Part shown: one piece after another, positions 8,092 through 16,339 of the stretch
Layout of the letters: each line of letters opens with the position of its first letter
Numbering within the stretch: the first letter of the stretch is position 1
Assembly: GCA_051859505.1 (NCBI GenBank)
Contig: JBHYFN010000042.1
Coordinates: forward strand, 1-31,222
Reading direction: 5' to 3'
Origin: JAFIEN01 sp051859505
Lineage (GTDB): Bacteria; Pseudomonadota; Alphaproteobacteria; Rhodobacterales; Rhodobacteraceae
DNA length: 31,222 nucleotides
Program-made: the position numbers and the translations under genes
Notes under the pieces: model-generated
The model's database searches: none
The model's input: only the letters and a program-made list of their open reading frames with translations
Told to the model about the DNA's origin: nothing

Positions 8092-8982
8092 TCAGCCCTT
8101 CACCGCCCCCTCGCTCAGGCCGCGCACGAGATAGCGCTGCGCGATCAGGAAAACGACCGTGATCGGCAGGCCCGACAGGATCGCGGCGGCGGCGAAATTG
8201 CCCCAGAGATAGCGGAATTCGTTGAGGTAAAGCCGGCTGCCCACCGCAAGCGTCATCTTCTCCTGCGAGCGGATCAGGACCGAGGCGATGGGATAGTCGT
8301 TCACCAGCCCGATGAAGGCCAGCACGAACACCACCGACATGATCGGCACCGCCAGCGGCAGAAAGATGTAGCGGAAGGTCTGCCAGGGCGTCGCCCCGTC
8401 GATGGCGGCGGCCCGGTCGAGCGCGGGGTCGATGCCGTCGAAATAGCCCTTGATCGTCCAGATATGCAGCGCCACCCCCGACAGGTAGATCAGGATCAGC
8501 GAGACATGGCTGTCCAGCCCCAGCACCGGCGTCACATTGCCGAGCGCGTGAAAGATCGCATAGATCGCCACCAGCGCCAGCGTGGTGGGAAACATCTGGA
8601 TGATGAAGAGGCTGTCCAGAAGCGCCCCCTTGCCGCGAATGCGGATCCGGCTGAAGGCATAGGCCGAGATCGTGGCGATGGCGAGGATGCCAAGCCCCGC
8701 CACGACGCCGATCTTGATCGAGTTCCACATCCACAGAAGCACCGGATAGGGCGGCTGGACGACGGTGCCGTCGGCGCGGGTCCAGGTCCGGCCGAAGGCC
8801 AGCGCCCAGTGTTCGAGCGTGGGGTTGCGGGGGATCAGGTCTCCGGTCGTGAAATTGCCGGGGCGGAGGCTGATCGAGATCACCGAAAGGAACGGGAACA
8901 TGATCAGCGCGATGAAGAGGATCAGGAACCCGTGGGCCAGGATCTTCTTGCGGCGCAGGTCGCGGGGGCGTTCGACGATCAT
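8092..8982 (-). CDS. malG: Maltose/maltodextrin ABC transporter permease MalG
   Basis: An inner-membrane permease of 296 residues with six helices. The EAA loop is ALDRAAAIDGATPWQTFRYI, and the C-terminus YLVRGLSEGAVKG is the MalG ending that contacts the ATPase. It follows malF by 8 bp in the same transcript. Its stop faces the stop of the upstream lacI-type gene 70 bp away; I see no convincing terminator there. The MalG assignment rests on overall similarity and on the MalF/MalE neighbours. Confidence 0.92.
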   Translation of the reverse strand: MIVERPRDLRRKKILAHGFLILFIALIMFPFLSVISISLRPGNFTTGDLIPRNPTLEHWALAFGRTWTRADGTVVQPPYPVLLWMWNSIKIGVVAGLGILAIATISAYAFSRIRIRGKGALLDSLFIIQMFPTTLALVAIYAIFHALGNVTPVLGLDSHVSLILIYLSGVALHIWTIKGYFDGIDPALDRAAAIDGATPWQTFRYIFLPLAVPIMSVVFVLAFIGLVNDYPIASVLIRSQEKMTLAVGSRLYLNEFRYLWGNFAAAAILSGLPITVVFLIAQRYLVRGLSEGAVKG

Positions 8983-8990
8983 GGCTTGCC

Positions 8991-10562
8991 CTATCTGCCC
9001 GACCGGCGGCTGGCCGCGCGGCGCATGGCGACGAAATTGACGTAGGAGAGCACCGCCACGACGATGAAGATCAGCAGCGTGATCGCCCCGGCAAGGCCGA
9101 ATTGCGTGCCGGAATCGTCGAATGCGATGCGGTAGGTGAAGGAGGCGAGGATATCGGTCTGGCCCGCCGGGATGATCGTGCCGGGAATGTCGGGGCCGCC
9201 GGTCGTCAAGAGCAGGATCAGCACCAGGTTGTTGAAGTTGAAGGCAAAAGAGGCCAGCAGGAGCGGCAGGAAGGGCGGGATGATCTGCGGCAGGGTGATA
9301 GTGAAGAACACCCGCAGCGACGAGGCGCCTTCAAGGGCCGCGGCCTTCTTGTGATCCTCGGGCACGCCCTGCAGGAAGCCCATCGACAGAAGCATCATGT
9401 AGGGATAGCCCAGCCAGACATTGACGATGATGATCATCGTCCGGGCCAGCGTCGGATCGGTGAACCAGTTCGGGCGGATGCCGAACAGCCCCTCGAGGAT
9501 CATGTTGATCTCGCCGAAGTTCTGGTTGAACAGGCCGCGAAACACGAGGATCGAGATGAAGGCCGGCACCGCATAGGGCAGGATCAGGAGCACCCGGTAG
9601 ACGGGTTTGAAGCGCAGATGCTCCCACTGCAGGATCACGGCGAGCAAGAGGCCAAGCGCGAAGGTCAGCACGACCGAAAGCGTGGCAAAGACCACCGTCC
9701 AGACGAAGATCGACACCAGCGGGCCGCGGATCCCGGCCGACTGGAAGATGCGCTCGAAATTGGCCCAGCCGATATTGACGCGCCATCCCGGCGGGACGGT
9801 GGCGCCCTCGGGATCGACGAAGAAGCCGCGGCTGTGATCCGGCGTCAACACCGCGCCGTCGCTGGTGCGCTGAAGCGCGCCATCCTCGAGGCGTTGGTAA
9901 TCGGGCGTGACCTTGGCGAAGGTGCGCAGGCCGGAATAGACGATCTCGGTCCCGTCGGGCCGCACCAGCGTGACCTGTTGCAGCGCCTCGCGCAGCGGCG
10001 TCACGTCGCGCATTTCAAGCAGGATGTCGGGCTCGCTGCCTTCGGCGACATCGGCAATGATCGGGTCTGTCGCCGGGGTGGTGAGCGGGACCGGATCGGA
10101 CAGAAGGCCCATTTCGGGCAGCCAGATGCGGAACTCCTCCCCCTCGGGCGCGACGCGGAAGGGGGTTTCGGTCTCGGGATCGGGCACGCCGCGCGACAGA
10201 AGCACCTCGGTCGCGCGGTCGAAACTCAGCAGGTTGAAGGAGGAATAGTTCGTGAAGCCGATATAGATCGTATAGCCGATGGGCAGGGCGATGAAGGTCA
10301 GCACCGCCGCGATGCCGGGAAAGATGAACCGCGCGCCGTAATAGCGCGCGGCCCCGAAGACCAGCGCAAAGCCGCAGGCAAGGCCCAGCAGGACAGCGCC
10401 GAAGAGCGGCTCGCCCTGCAGATACAGGAACAGCGCGCCGTAGAGCAGGCCCAGCGTCACCAGCACGACCAGCGCCAGACGCGGCAGCGCGCCGCCCGTG
10501 GCGGCGGGCCGGACCGGTGCGCGGGGCGGATCTGTCGGGGTGACGCTCTCGGCGGCGGTCAT
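8991..10562 (-). CDS. malF: Maltose/maltodextrin ABC transporter permease MalF
   Basis: A permease of 523 residues, about the size of enterobacterial MalF (514). N-terminal helices (LALVVLVTLGLLYGALFLYL, then two more) precede a large periplasmic P2-like domain at about residues 115-275 (starting NYSSFNLLSFDRATEVLL). The P2 domain cradles the maltose-binding protein. The rest is the transmembrane core with EAA loop DHKKAAALEGASSLRVFFTI. The extra helices and P2 domain mark it as true MalF, unlike the short permease at 4450-5319. Confidence 0.93.
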   Translation of the reverse strand: MTAAESVTPTDPPRAPVRPAATGGALPRLALVVLVTLGLLYGALFLYLQGEPLFGAVLLGLACGFALVFGAARYYGARFIFPGIAAVLTFIALPIGYTIYIGFTNYSSFNLLSFDRATEVLLSRGVPDPETETPFRVAPEGEEFRIWLPEMGLLSDPVPLTTPATDPIIADVAEGSEPDILLEMRDVTPLREALQQVTLVRPDGTEIVYSGLRTFAKVTPDYQRLEDGALQRTSDGAVLTPDHSRGFFVDPEGATVPPGWRVNIGWANFERIFQSAGIRGPLVSIFVWTVVFATLSVVLTFALGLLLAVILQWEHLRFKPVYRVLLILPYAVPAFISILVFRGLFNQNFGEINMILEGLFGIRPNWFTDPTLARTMIIIVNVWLGYPYMMLLSMGFLQGVPEDHKKAAALEGASSLRVFFTITLPQIIPPFLPLLLASFAFNFNNLVLILLLTTGGPDIPGTIIPAGQTDILASFTYRIAFDDSGTQFGLAGAITLLIFIVVAVLSYVNFVAMRRAASRRSGR

Positions 10563-10593
10563 GGCGGAAAGCCCCTTGCGTTGCGCTGTGGCG

Positions 10594-10625
10594 GGCCTGC
10601 GGCGGCAAATGCGCCGCCGCAGGCC
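10594..10625 (-). terminator. Perfect 13-bp stem-loop between malE and malF
   Basis: GGCCTGCGGCGGC (10594-10606) pairs exactly with GCCGCCGCAGGCC (10613-10625) around a 6-nt loop. It starts 7 bp after the malE stop. In E. coli a REP palindrome between malE and malF protects malE mRNA and lowers malF expression; this hairpin is in the same place. The role here is inferred. Confidence 0.75.
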
Positions 10626-10632
10626 GTAACCG

Positions 10633-11781
10633 TCACTCGCCCAGGATGCGGGCGGCGGCGTCGTTCAGCGCGTCCGCGGGGGTCGCGGCGCCGGTGGTGA
10701 TATTGGTCAGCGCCGGGCCCATGGCGGACCAGAAGGCCCCCATCTCGGGGTTCGAGGGCATGGGAATGCCGTTCGCCGCCACCGCCAGCATCGCCCCGAC
10801 AAGCGGGTCTTCCTGCTGGGCGGCTGCACTCATGTCGGCCAGCGCGCCGATACCGCCGGCCTGGTTCCAGACGGCAAGCCCCTCGTCGCTCGCAAGGTAG
10901 TTCTCGATGAACTCCTTGGCGAGGTCCTGGTTGGGCGAGGCCGCGTTGATGCCCAGCACCTGCACGCCCAGGAAGGGCGGGCTGACATTGCCGTCCACCG
11001 TCGGGATCGGGGCGACGCCGATGTCGATCCCGGCGGCGCGGTAGCCGCTCCAGGACCACGGCCCGTTCAGCACGGCGGCAACCTGGCCATTGGCCATCGC
11101 GCCGTCCATCACGCCGTAATCCACGCCCTGCGGCAGCGCGCCCCGGTCGAACAGCGCCTGCAGCGCCTCGGCCCCGGCGATGGCGCCTTCGTTGTTCACG
11201 CCGGTGGTGGTGCCGTCATAGAGGCCGTCCACCTTCTCGAAGGCGAAGCCGCCGCCTGCCATCAGAAGCGGCATGGTGAAATAGGTGTTGTTGTAATCCC
11301 AGAGGATCTGACCGGCCTCGGTGATCTCCTCGAACGAGGCGGGCGGGGTCGGCATGAGTTCGGTGTTGTAGATCAGCGTCACCGCCTCGACGCCCACGGG
11401 ATAGCCCCAGATGCGGCCGTCAAAGCTTACCGCCTCCATCGCCGAGGGCAGGATATCGGCAACCCAGTCGGCCGAGGGGTTGACCGGGGCGATCAGCCCG
11501 CCGGCCGCCCATTCGCCGAAACGGTCATGCGCCCAGAGGACGATATCGGGGCCATCGCCGGTGGCGGCGGCCTGCTGGAACTTGTCGGTGAGGTCGGGGT
11601 CCACCACCTCGACCCGGACGGGCACGCCGAAATCGGCCTCGAAGGCGTCGCCGATGGCCTGCAGCGAAACCTCGTCGCGGTTCGCGCCGACCCAGATCAG
11701 CAGCTTGCCATCCTCGACCGCGGCCGCCGGCAGCGCGACCGTCATCATCAGCGCCGCAGCGCCCAGCCGTTTCATCGTCAT
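10633..11781 (-). CDS. malE: Maltose-binding periplasmic protein MalE
   Basis: A binding protein of 382 residues. The Sec signal peptide is MTMKRLGAAALMMTVALPAAA, cleaved near residue 21-22. The mature protein resembles E. coli MalE: GKLLIWVGANRDEV at the start, then ATGDGPDIVLWAHDRFGEWA, then DYNNTYFTMPLLMAGGGFAF. The start at 11781 follows GGAGGAGGAAG on the minus strand; a second ATG at 11775 is also usable. It heads the malEFG transcript and is divergent from lacI-malK. Maltose or maltodextrins are the likely ligands; related glucosides are possible. Confidence 0.92.
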   Translation of the reverse strand: MTMKRLGAAALMMTVALPAAAVEDGKLLIWVGANRDEVSLQAIGDAFEADFGVPVRVEVVDPDLTDKFQQAAATGDGPDIVLWAHDRFGEWAAGGLIAPVNPSADWVADILPSAMEAVSFDGRIWGYPVGVEAVTLIYNTELMPTPPASFEEITEAGQILWDYNNTYFTMPLLMAGGGFAFEKVDGLYDGTTTGVNNEGAIAGAEALQALFDRGALPQGVDYGVMDGAMANGQVAAVLNGPWSWSGYRAAGIDIGVAPIPTVDGNVSPPFLGVQVLGINAASPNQDLAKEFIENYLASDEGLAVWNQAGGIGALADMSAAAQQEDPLVGAMLAVAANGIPMPSNPEMGAFWSAMGPALTNITTGAATPADALNDAAARILGE

Positions 11782-11831
11782 GGGTTCTTCCTCCTCCGTG
11801 AACCTGTGTTTCCGGGCCTTCCTCGCCCGGT

Positions 11832-11857
11832 CGTGCATCGGGATCGTGCATCGGGGC
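11832..11857. repeat. Tandem 13-bp direct repeat in the malE leader
   Basis: TCGTGCATCGGG occurs twice back to back (units start at 11832 and 11845), in the predicted 5' untranslated region of malE. No function is evident. Confidence 0.5.
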
Positions 11858-11936
11858 CGTGCCACTGGCGGATCGCCGCCCTGCGGCCTCCTCCTCATCC
11901 GGCGGCGCAATCCCGTTCGAACCTGATTCGGGCTTG

Positions 11937-11964
11937 TGTATAGCACCGCTCCCAAGATTTTCAA
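11937..11964 (-). promoter_or_regulatory. Predicted malE promoter
   Basis: On the minus strand TTGAAA (11959-11964) matches the -35 box at 5 of 6 positions, and TATACA (11937-11942) matches the -10 box at 4 of 6. The spacer is 16 bp. Transcription would begin near 11930, giving a leader of about 148 nt before malE. The -35 box lies inside the operator-like site at 11956-11974. Confidence 0.6.
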
Positions 11965-11974
11965 AACGTTTAGA
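11956..11974. promoter_or_regulatory. LacI-type operator overlapping the malE -35 box
   Basis: The minus strand reads TAAACGTTTTGAAAATC. It shares AAACGTTTTGAAA with the second site at 12049-12066, and both are centred on a CG step typical of LacI-family operators. Binding here would block the -35 box of malE. The lacI-type gene next door is the expected binder. Confidence 0.65.
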
Positions 11975-12014
11975 CAAGACCACGGTGCTGCCTGCACCCT
12001 GCGTGAAAGAACAG

Positions 12015-12043
12015 TTGTCAGGATGGGTGATCCTTGCTAGGTT
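12015..12043 (+). promoter_or_regulatory. Possible promoter of the lacI-malK transcript
   Basis: TTGTCA (12015-12020) resembles a -35 box (5 of 6). After a 17-bp spacer comes TAGGTT (12038-12043), a weak -10 box (3 of 6). Transcription would begin at about 12050, inside the second operator, which fits autoregulation. Confidence 0.4.
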
Positions 12044-12048
12044 TCGGG

Positions 12049-12066
12049 ATTGAAACGTTTTGAAAT
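12049..12066. promoter_or_regulatory. Second LacI-type operator, upstream of the regulator gene
   Basis: ATTGAAACGTTTTGAAAT shares the AAACGTTTTGAAA core with the site over the malE promoter; the centres are 89 bp apart. It overlaps a possible TTG start at 12050, which argues that translation begins further downstream at the GTG at 12080. Confidence 0.65.
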
Positions 12067-12079
12067 CCGGTGCGCGCAG

Positions 12080-13129
12080 GTGGCAAGGCTGAAGGATATC
12101 GGGGCAGAGCTGGGGCTTTCGACGGCCACCGTCAGCCGCGCGCTGAACGGCTTTCCCGAGGTCAATGCCGAAACCCGCGACCGCGTCGTCGAAGTGGCGC
12201 AGCGGCTGGGCTACCGGCCCAACCGCGCCGCACAGCGCCTAGTCACCGGGCGGTCGGGCATCGTGGGGATGATCGTCAAGCTTCGGGCCGACCAGACCGC
12301 CGACCAGACCATCCTCGACGTGATCATCGGCCTGACCGCCGCCCTGGCCGAGCGTGACGTGGATCTGGTGGTTTCGGCCGACCAGAACGAGGATACCGTC
12401 GCCGCCTATCAGCGGATGATCGACCGCAACCTGCTGGACGGGTTCATCCTGAACGCCCCCACCGTGAACGACCCCCGCATCGCCTTCCTGCAGGCGCGCG
12501 GCATCCCCTTCGTGGTGCATGGCCAGACGGCCGAGGCGGTGGATTACCCTTTCTTCGGGATCGACAACCGCGCGGTCAGCGCGGATGCCGTCCACCTTCT
12601 GACAGCCCTCGGCCACCGGCGGATCGCGCTTCTGAACGGCGACATGCGGCTGGCCTATGCGCTGGATCGCCGCGCCGGGTTCCTGGCCACGATGGAGGAG
12701 AAGGGCCTGCCCGTCCCGCCTGCCTTCCTGACGGCCGAGGCACCTTCGGAAAGCTACGGCTATACGGCGGCGCTGGCGATGCTGTCGGGCCGGTTCGGGG
12801 CGCGGCCCACGGCTTTGGTCTGCGGATCGACGCTGATCGCGGCGGGGGTGCTGCGGGCGGTGCGGGATCTGGGGCTTTCGGTGCCCGGCGATGTCTCGGT
12901 CATGGCGCATGACGATGCGCTGCCGCAGCACCGCGCCATAGCCTTCGACCCCGCGCTGACCGTCACCCGCGCGCCCCTGCGCGAGGCCTGCGCCCCGCTC
13001 GCGGGCCTGCTCATCGACCATATCGACGGTGCTCCGGCCACAGAGCTGCAACGGCTGGTGCGCGCCGAAACCATCGTCCGCAACTCGACCGGACCCGTTC
13101 CAGAGGGAGGAGACGACCCATGGCCCTAG
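12080..13129 (+). CDS. LacI family regulator of the maltose genes
   Basis: A repressor of 349 residues from the GTG at 12080. The helix-turn-helix is LKDIGAELGLSTATVSRALN, followed by the hinge GYRPNRAAQRLVTGRSG and a sugar-sensing domain. The frame is open to a TTG at 12050, but family proteins start just before RLKDI and the region before 12080 is occupied by an operator, so I chose the GTG. Its end overlaps malK by 10 nt. Position suggests control of both malEFG and its own transcript through the two AAACGTTTT sites. It resembles the AglR-type regulators of Rhodobacterales. Confidence 0.88.
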   Translation: MARLKDIGAELGLSTATVSRALNGFPEVNAETRDRVVEVAQRLGYRPNRAAQRLVTGRSGIVGMIVKLRADQTADQTILDVIIGLTAALAERDVDLVVSADQNEDTVAAYQRMIDRNLLDGFILNAPTVNDPRIAFLQARGIPFVVHGQTAEAVDYPFFGIDNRAVSADAVHLLTALGHRRIALLNGDMRLAYALDRRAGFLATMEEKGLPVPPAFLTAEAPSESYGYTAALAMLSGRFGARPTALVCGSTLIAAGVLRAVRDLGLSVPGDVSVMAHDDALPQHRAIAFDPALTVTRAPLREACAPLAGLLIDHIDGAPATELQRLVRAETIVRNSTGPVPEGGDDPWP

Positions 13130-14202
13130 ACACCGCAACGGCAACGAGAACGGCCCCCGCACTCGAGGCGCGGGGGATCTGCAAGAGTTTCGGCGCGCTG
13201 CAGATCCTCAAGGAGATCGACGTGACCATGGCGCAGGGCGAGTTCCTTGTCCTCGTCGGCCCCTCGGGCTGCGGAAAGTCCACGCTGCTCAACTGCATCG
13301 CGGGGCTCGAGGAGGTGACATCGGGCCAGCTTCTGATCGGCGGGCGGGACGTGACGCAGGAACCGCCCAAGGACCGCGATATCGCCATGGTGTTCCAGTC
13401 CTACGCGCTTTACCCCACCATGTCGGTGGCCGAGAATATCGGCTTCGGCATGAAGATCCGCGGCGTGCCCAAGGCCGAAATGGCCAGGCGCACCGAAGAG
13501 GTGGCGGGGCTTTTGCAGATCGGCCACCTGCTCGGGCGGCGGCCGTCCGAGCTTTCGGGCGGGCAGCGGCAGCGCGTGGCGATGGGGCGTGCCCTGGTGC
13601 GCGACCCGAAGCTGTTCCTGTTCGACGAGCCGCTCTCGAACCTTGACGCCAAGCTTCGGGTCGAGATGCGGGCCGAGATCAAGCGGCTGCACAAGACGAC
13701 GGGCGCCAGCATCGTCTATGTCACCCATGACCAGATCGAGGCGATGACGCTGGCGACGCGGATCGTGGTGATGAAGGGCGGCGAGGTGCAGCAGATCGGC
13801 ACGCCGGAAGAGATCTACGACCGCCCCGCCACCACCTTCGTTGCCGATTTCATGGGCAGCCCGCCGATGAACCTGATCCCCGCGCGGGCCGAGGCGGGCG
13901 TCGTCACGGTGGACGGGCTGCGGATCGACACCGGACGCGGCGACCTGCCGGCCGAGGTGATCCTGGGCCTGCGCCCCGAACATCTGACGCGGGCCGAGGG
14001 CGGGGCGGCGGATCTGCTGGCCCGGCCCGAGCTGATCGAGAGCACCGGGGCCGAAAGCTATGTCAACTTCCGCCTGGGCGGCAAGGCGGTGACGGCTCGC
14101 CTGCCGGGCCGGATCGGCGAGGGGGTCGCGGAAGTGCCGCTGGCCCTCGACCGCGGCGCCATCTGCTTGTTCGACGCGGCGACGGGGCAGCGGCTGCCCT
14201 GA
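13120..14202 (+). CDS. malK: Maltose ABC transporter ATP-binding protein MalK
   Basis: An ATPase of 360 residues for the MalFG permease. Walker A GPSGCGKST is at 47-55, then Q-loop VFQSYALYP, signature LSGGQRQR, Walker B LFLFDEP, H-loop THD and a C-terminal TOBE-type regulatory domain. GGGAGGAG about 8 nt upstream supports the ATG at 13120. It is cotranscribed with the regulator and divergent from malEFG, so a complete transporter depends on both transcripts. No glucosidase or amylase lies beside it. Confidence 0.92.
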   Translation: MALDTATATRTAPALEARGICKSFGALQILKEIDVTMAQGEFLVLVGPSGCGKSTLLNCIAGLEEVTSGQLLIGGRDVTQEPPKDRDIAMVFQSYALYPTMSVAENIGFGMKIRGVPKAEMARRTEEVAGLLQIGHLLGRRPSELSGGQRQRVAMGRALVRDPKLFLFDEPLSNLDAKLRVEMRAEIKRLHKTTGASIVYVTHDQIEAMTLATRIVVMKGGEVQQIGTPEEIYDRPATTFVADFMGSPPMNLIPARAEAGVVTVDGLRIDTGRGDLPAEVILGLRPEHLTRAEGGAADLLARPELIESTGAESYVNFRLGGKAVTARLPGRIGEGVAEVPLALDRGAICLFDAATGQRLP

Positions 14203-14240
14203 TCGGTTTGGCCGGGCCGCCTCCCGAAGCGCGCCCTTGC

Positions 14241-16079
14241 CTATCTCTCCTGCGCCTCGGCCAGTTCCGTCAGGGCCGTGGCCGCTGGCAGCAGGTCGGT
14301 CAGGGGGGCTGCGCCGCTCACCCCGTTCGGCGAGGCAAAGAGCGCGAGCGCACCCGGTGCAAGAGCGATTTCGCCCCGGTTCAGATCAAGAGGCGACGAC
14401 AGGAGGCCCCTCGGAGCGCCAAGAGCGTCGCCCGGCGGGCGGACAAGGAACAGCGCCGTGCCGCCGGCCTGGGTTCGAACCGCCGTCACCGTCCGCGTCA
14501 CGGCAAGGCCGTCCTGCGCGAACCCGTGGTGATCAATCAGGCCGATCATGTCGCCCAGATCGCCCAGGCTTCTGTAGTCCTGTCCCAGGACCTCCTGCAC
14601 GCGGTAGTCGGTCGCGGCCTCGGGCAGAAGCAGTAGGCCGACGCTGGTTCCGGGGCGCGCGGATCGCGCCGCGTCGGCGACCTCCTCGACAAGCGAGGCC
14701 ATTTCGCGGAAGCGCCATCTTGTCCAGGTGACGTAATGCTGCAGCATCAGCGTCTCTGGCGGGAACCTTGAAAGCTCGGTTTCGGCGCCGAACCGGTGGA
14801 GCGCGCTTGCCGAAAAGTCATGGTCCAGATCGGGATAGCCCAATCCGTGAAGGAACAGGCCATCCGGGTTCAGCAGGGTCACGAGATCCTCGGCCGCTGC
14901 CGCCAGGCTGCGCCGGACCTCGGGATGCGAGGGCGAGACCCAGTCCCGCGAGTGCGCTCCCAGCCTGTCGACCATTGTCGCATGGGGCAAAGCCGCCGCC
15001 AAAGCCGGGTTGAGCGTCATTGAAAGCCCGACATGAACGCGCAGCCCCTGGTCCTGCAAATCCCGGATCATCGCCAGATCGCGCGACGGCCCCAGTGGCC
15101 GGTTGTTGGCCCCATAGGGCAGGATCAGCATGACATCGGTGGTTTCCCCGCCCTCGGCCGCGCGCAGGATATCGCTGGTCGTATGGCCAAGACCCGGGTC
15201 GGCCCAGAGAAGTGTCGGCAGCCCGCGCAGGTCTGGCGCCAACTGCTCAAGATGTTGGTCAAGCGTCAGAAATCGGCCGCCGGTTTCCTCCACATGCGCA
15301 ATGAATGCGGCAAGGGCTTCGCTTTGCGGCGCAATGAATCGCGGGTGCAGAAGCACGACAAAAGGGCGATCCCTGATTGCATGATGTTCATAGGCGCGGA
15401 TCAGGAAATCAAGGCCGGCGGCGCTGTCGAAACGGCGCCCTTCGAAAATGTCGTAATCCGAAATCAAGAGACCTTCGAATTCCGAAATCCCGAGGGTCGG
15501 CAGTCGCTGATTGCGGGGCCATGTCGTCGAATCCGAACTGTCGATCAGAAATCCCTGACGCGCCACTTCCTGCATCACCGCATCGTTATGTTCGAGATAG
15601 GGGGCGCGAAAAGCCGTTACCGGCACGCCGGCAATATCGGAAATGACGATCCGCGCCAATTCAAGATCAAGTTGAAGATGTTTCTCGTTCAATGTGGTGA
15701 GGTCATCGTGATGAAAACTGTGCGACCCGATGGTATGGCCCTCATCGGCCAGCCGCCTCAGAAGGTCGGGGTATTTGCGGGCATAGGCGCCGGTCCAGAA
15801 ATAGGTCGCGGGCACCTCGACAGCCAGCGACAGGAGAGAGGCGGCATCGGGCTCGAACTCGACATCGAAGGTCAGAAGCACGTCCCCGCCCTCGGCCGGC
15901 CTGTGCTGCGCTGTTGCCGGAAAGGCCGCGGTGAGGGCGCAGAAGAAGGGGGCGCAGCAGAGAAGGGCCAGGAGGCGCCGGATGCCGGTCAGCGCGGCCG
16001 GGCGGGCGGCAGGCGCCGACGGCCGGGCGTGCTGTCTGGCGGTTGGCGCAACGGCGCAGGAGCGAGGTTCGGAAGGCAT
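14241..16079 (-). CDS. Polysaccharide deacetylase with C-terminal hydrolase-like domain (PgaB-like)
   Basis: A 612-residue envelope protein. An Arg-rich n-region and hydrophobic core (RRLLALLCCAPFFCALTAAF) form a signal peptide or anchor ending near residue 58. The NodB domain (about 65-260) has TFDVE at 70-74, the metal-binding HSFHH at 120-124, RAPY at 158-161 and LLH at 243-245, so it looks catalytically intact; TFDVE in place of TFDD is seen in other subfamilies. Residues about 280-530 look like the glycosidase half of PgaB (WVSPSHPEVR, then NPDGLFLHGLGYPD), but the acidic pair expected after the FLH segment is replaced by Gly-Leu-Gly. Deacetylation of an N-acetyl aminosugar polymer is the likely role. 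No clear ribosome site supports the start, so it is uncertain. Confidence 0.82.
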   Translation of the reverse strand: MPSEPRSCAVAPTARQHARPSAPAARPAALTGIRRLLALLCCAPFFCALTAAFPATAQHRPAEGGDVLLTFDVEFEPDAASLLSLAVEVPATYFWTGAYARKYPDLLRRLADEGHTIGSHSFHHDDLTTLNEKHLQLDLELARIVISDIAGVPVTAFRAPYLEHNDAVMQEVARQGFLIDSSDSTTWPRNQRLPTLGISEFEGLLISDYDIFEGRRFDSAAGLDFLIRAYEHHAIRDRPFVVLLHPRFIAPQSEALAAFIAHVEETGGRFLTLDQHLEQLAPDLRGLPTLLWADPGLGHTTSDILRAAEGGETTDVMLILPYGANNRPLGPSRDLAMIRDLQDQGLRVHVGLSMTLNPALAAALPHATMVDRLGAHSRDWVSPSHPEVRRSLAAAAEDLVTLLNPDGLFLHGLGYPDLDHDFSASALHRFGAETELSRFPPETLMLQHYVTWTRWRFREMASLVEEVADAARSARPGTSVGLLLLPEAATDYRVQEVLGQDYRSLGDLGDMIGLIDHHGFAQDGLAVTRTVTAVRTQAGGTALFLVRPPGDALGAPRGLLSSPLDLNRGEIALAPGALALFASPNGVSGAAPLTDLLPAATALTELAEAQER

Positions 16080-16225
16080 TTCGGCGAAAATCCGCTACAT
16101 TGATCATCAAAGTCTACAGTTTCTTGCCTAGCCGTGAAAGTCCCCTTGTCGGGTAGGGGCAATCTCTTCTATTTGTAGCCCAGGTCGCCACAAAGGCGCC
16201 ACAGTGTTGACCAGTTCTTAAGGAA

Positions 16226-16243
16226 TGGTCCCGTAGAGGACCA
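16226..16243. promoter_or_regulatory. Small inverted repeat in the divergent region
   Basis: TGGTCC (16226-16231) and GGACCA (16238-16243) flank CGTAGA. It lies in the AT-richer region between the deacetylase and the lysozyme-like gene. It may be an operator, but no regulator is known. The rest of this 260-bp region shows no promoter I would defend. Confidence 0.3.
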
Positions 16244-16303
16244 AGATGAACGTGGCAGAGGAATCGAGCAGCGATTTTCTCTTTGCCAAACTCAATGGTA
16301 ACT

Positions 16304-16323
16304 CGCCGAACGCTCGTTCGGCG
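16304..16323 (+). promoter_or_regulatory. Perfect palindrome just before the lysozyme-like gene
   Basis: CGCCGAACG (16304-16312) and CGTTCGGCG (16315-16323) are exact reverse complements separated by two bases. The palindrome ends 16 bp before the chosen ATG and abuts the ribosome site, so it could act as an RNA hairpin that controls translation or as an operator. Confidence 0.5.
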
Positions 16324-16339
16324 GGAGCGGAGAAATCTG

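Noticed and set aside
14203..14240. Possible terminator between malK and the convergent deacetylase gene
   Set aside because: I found only short GGGC/GCCC pairings and no T tract, so I do not call it.
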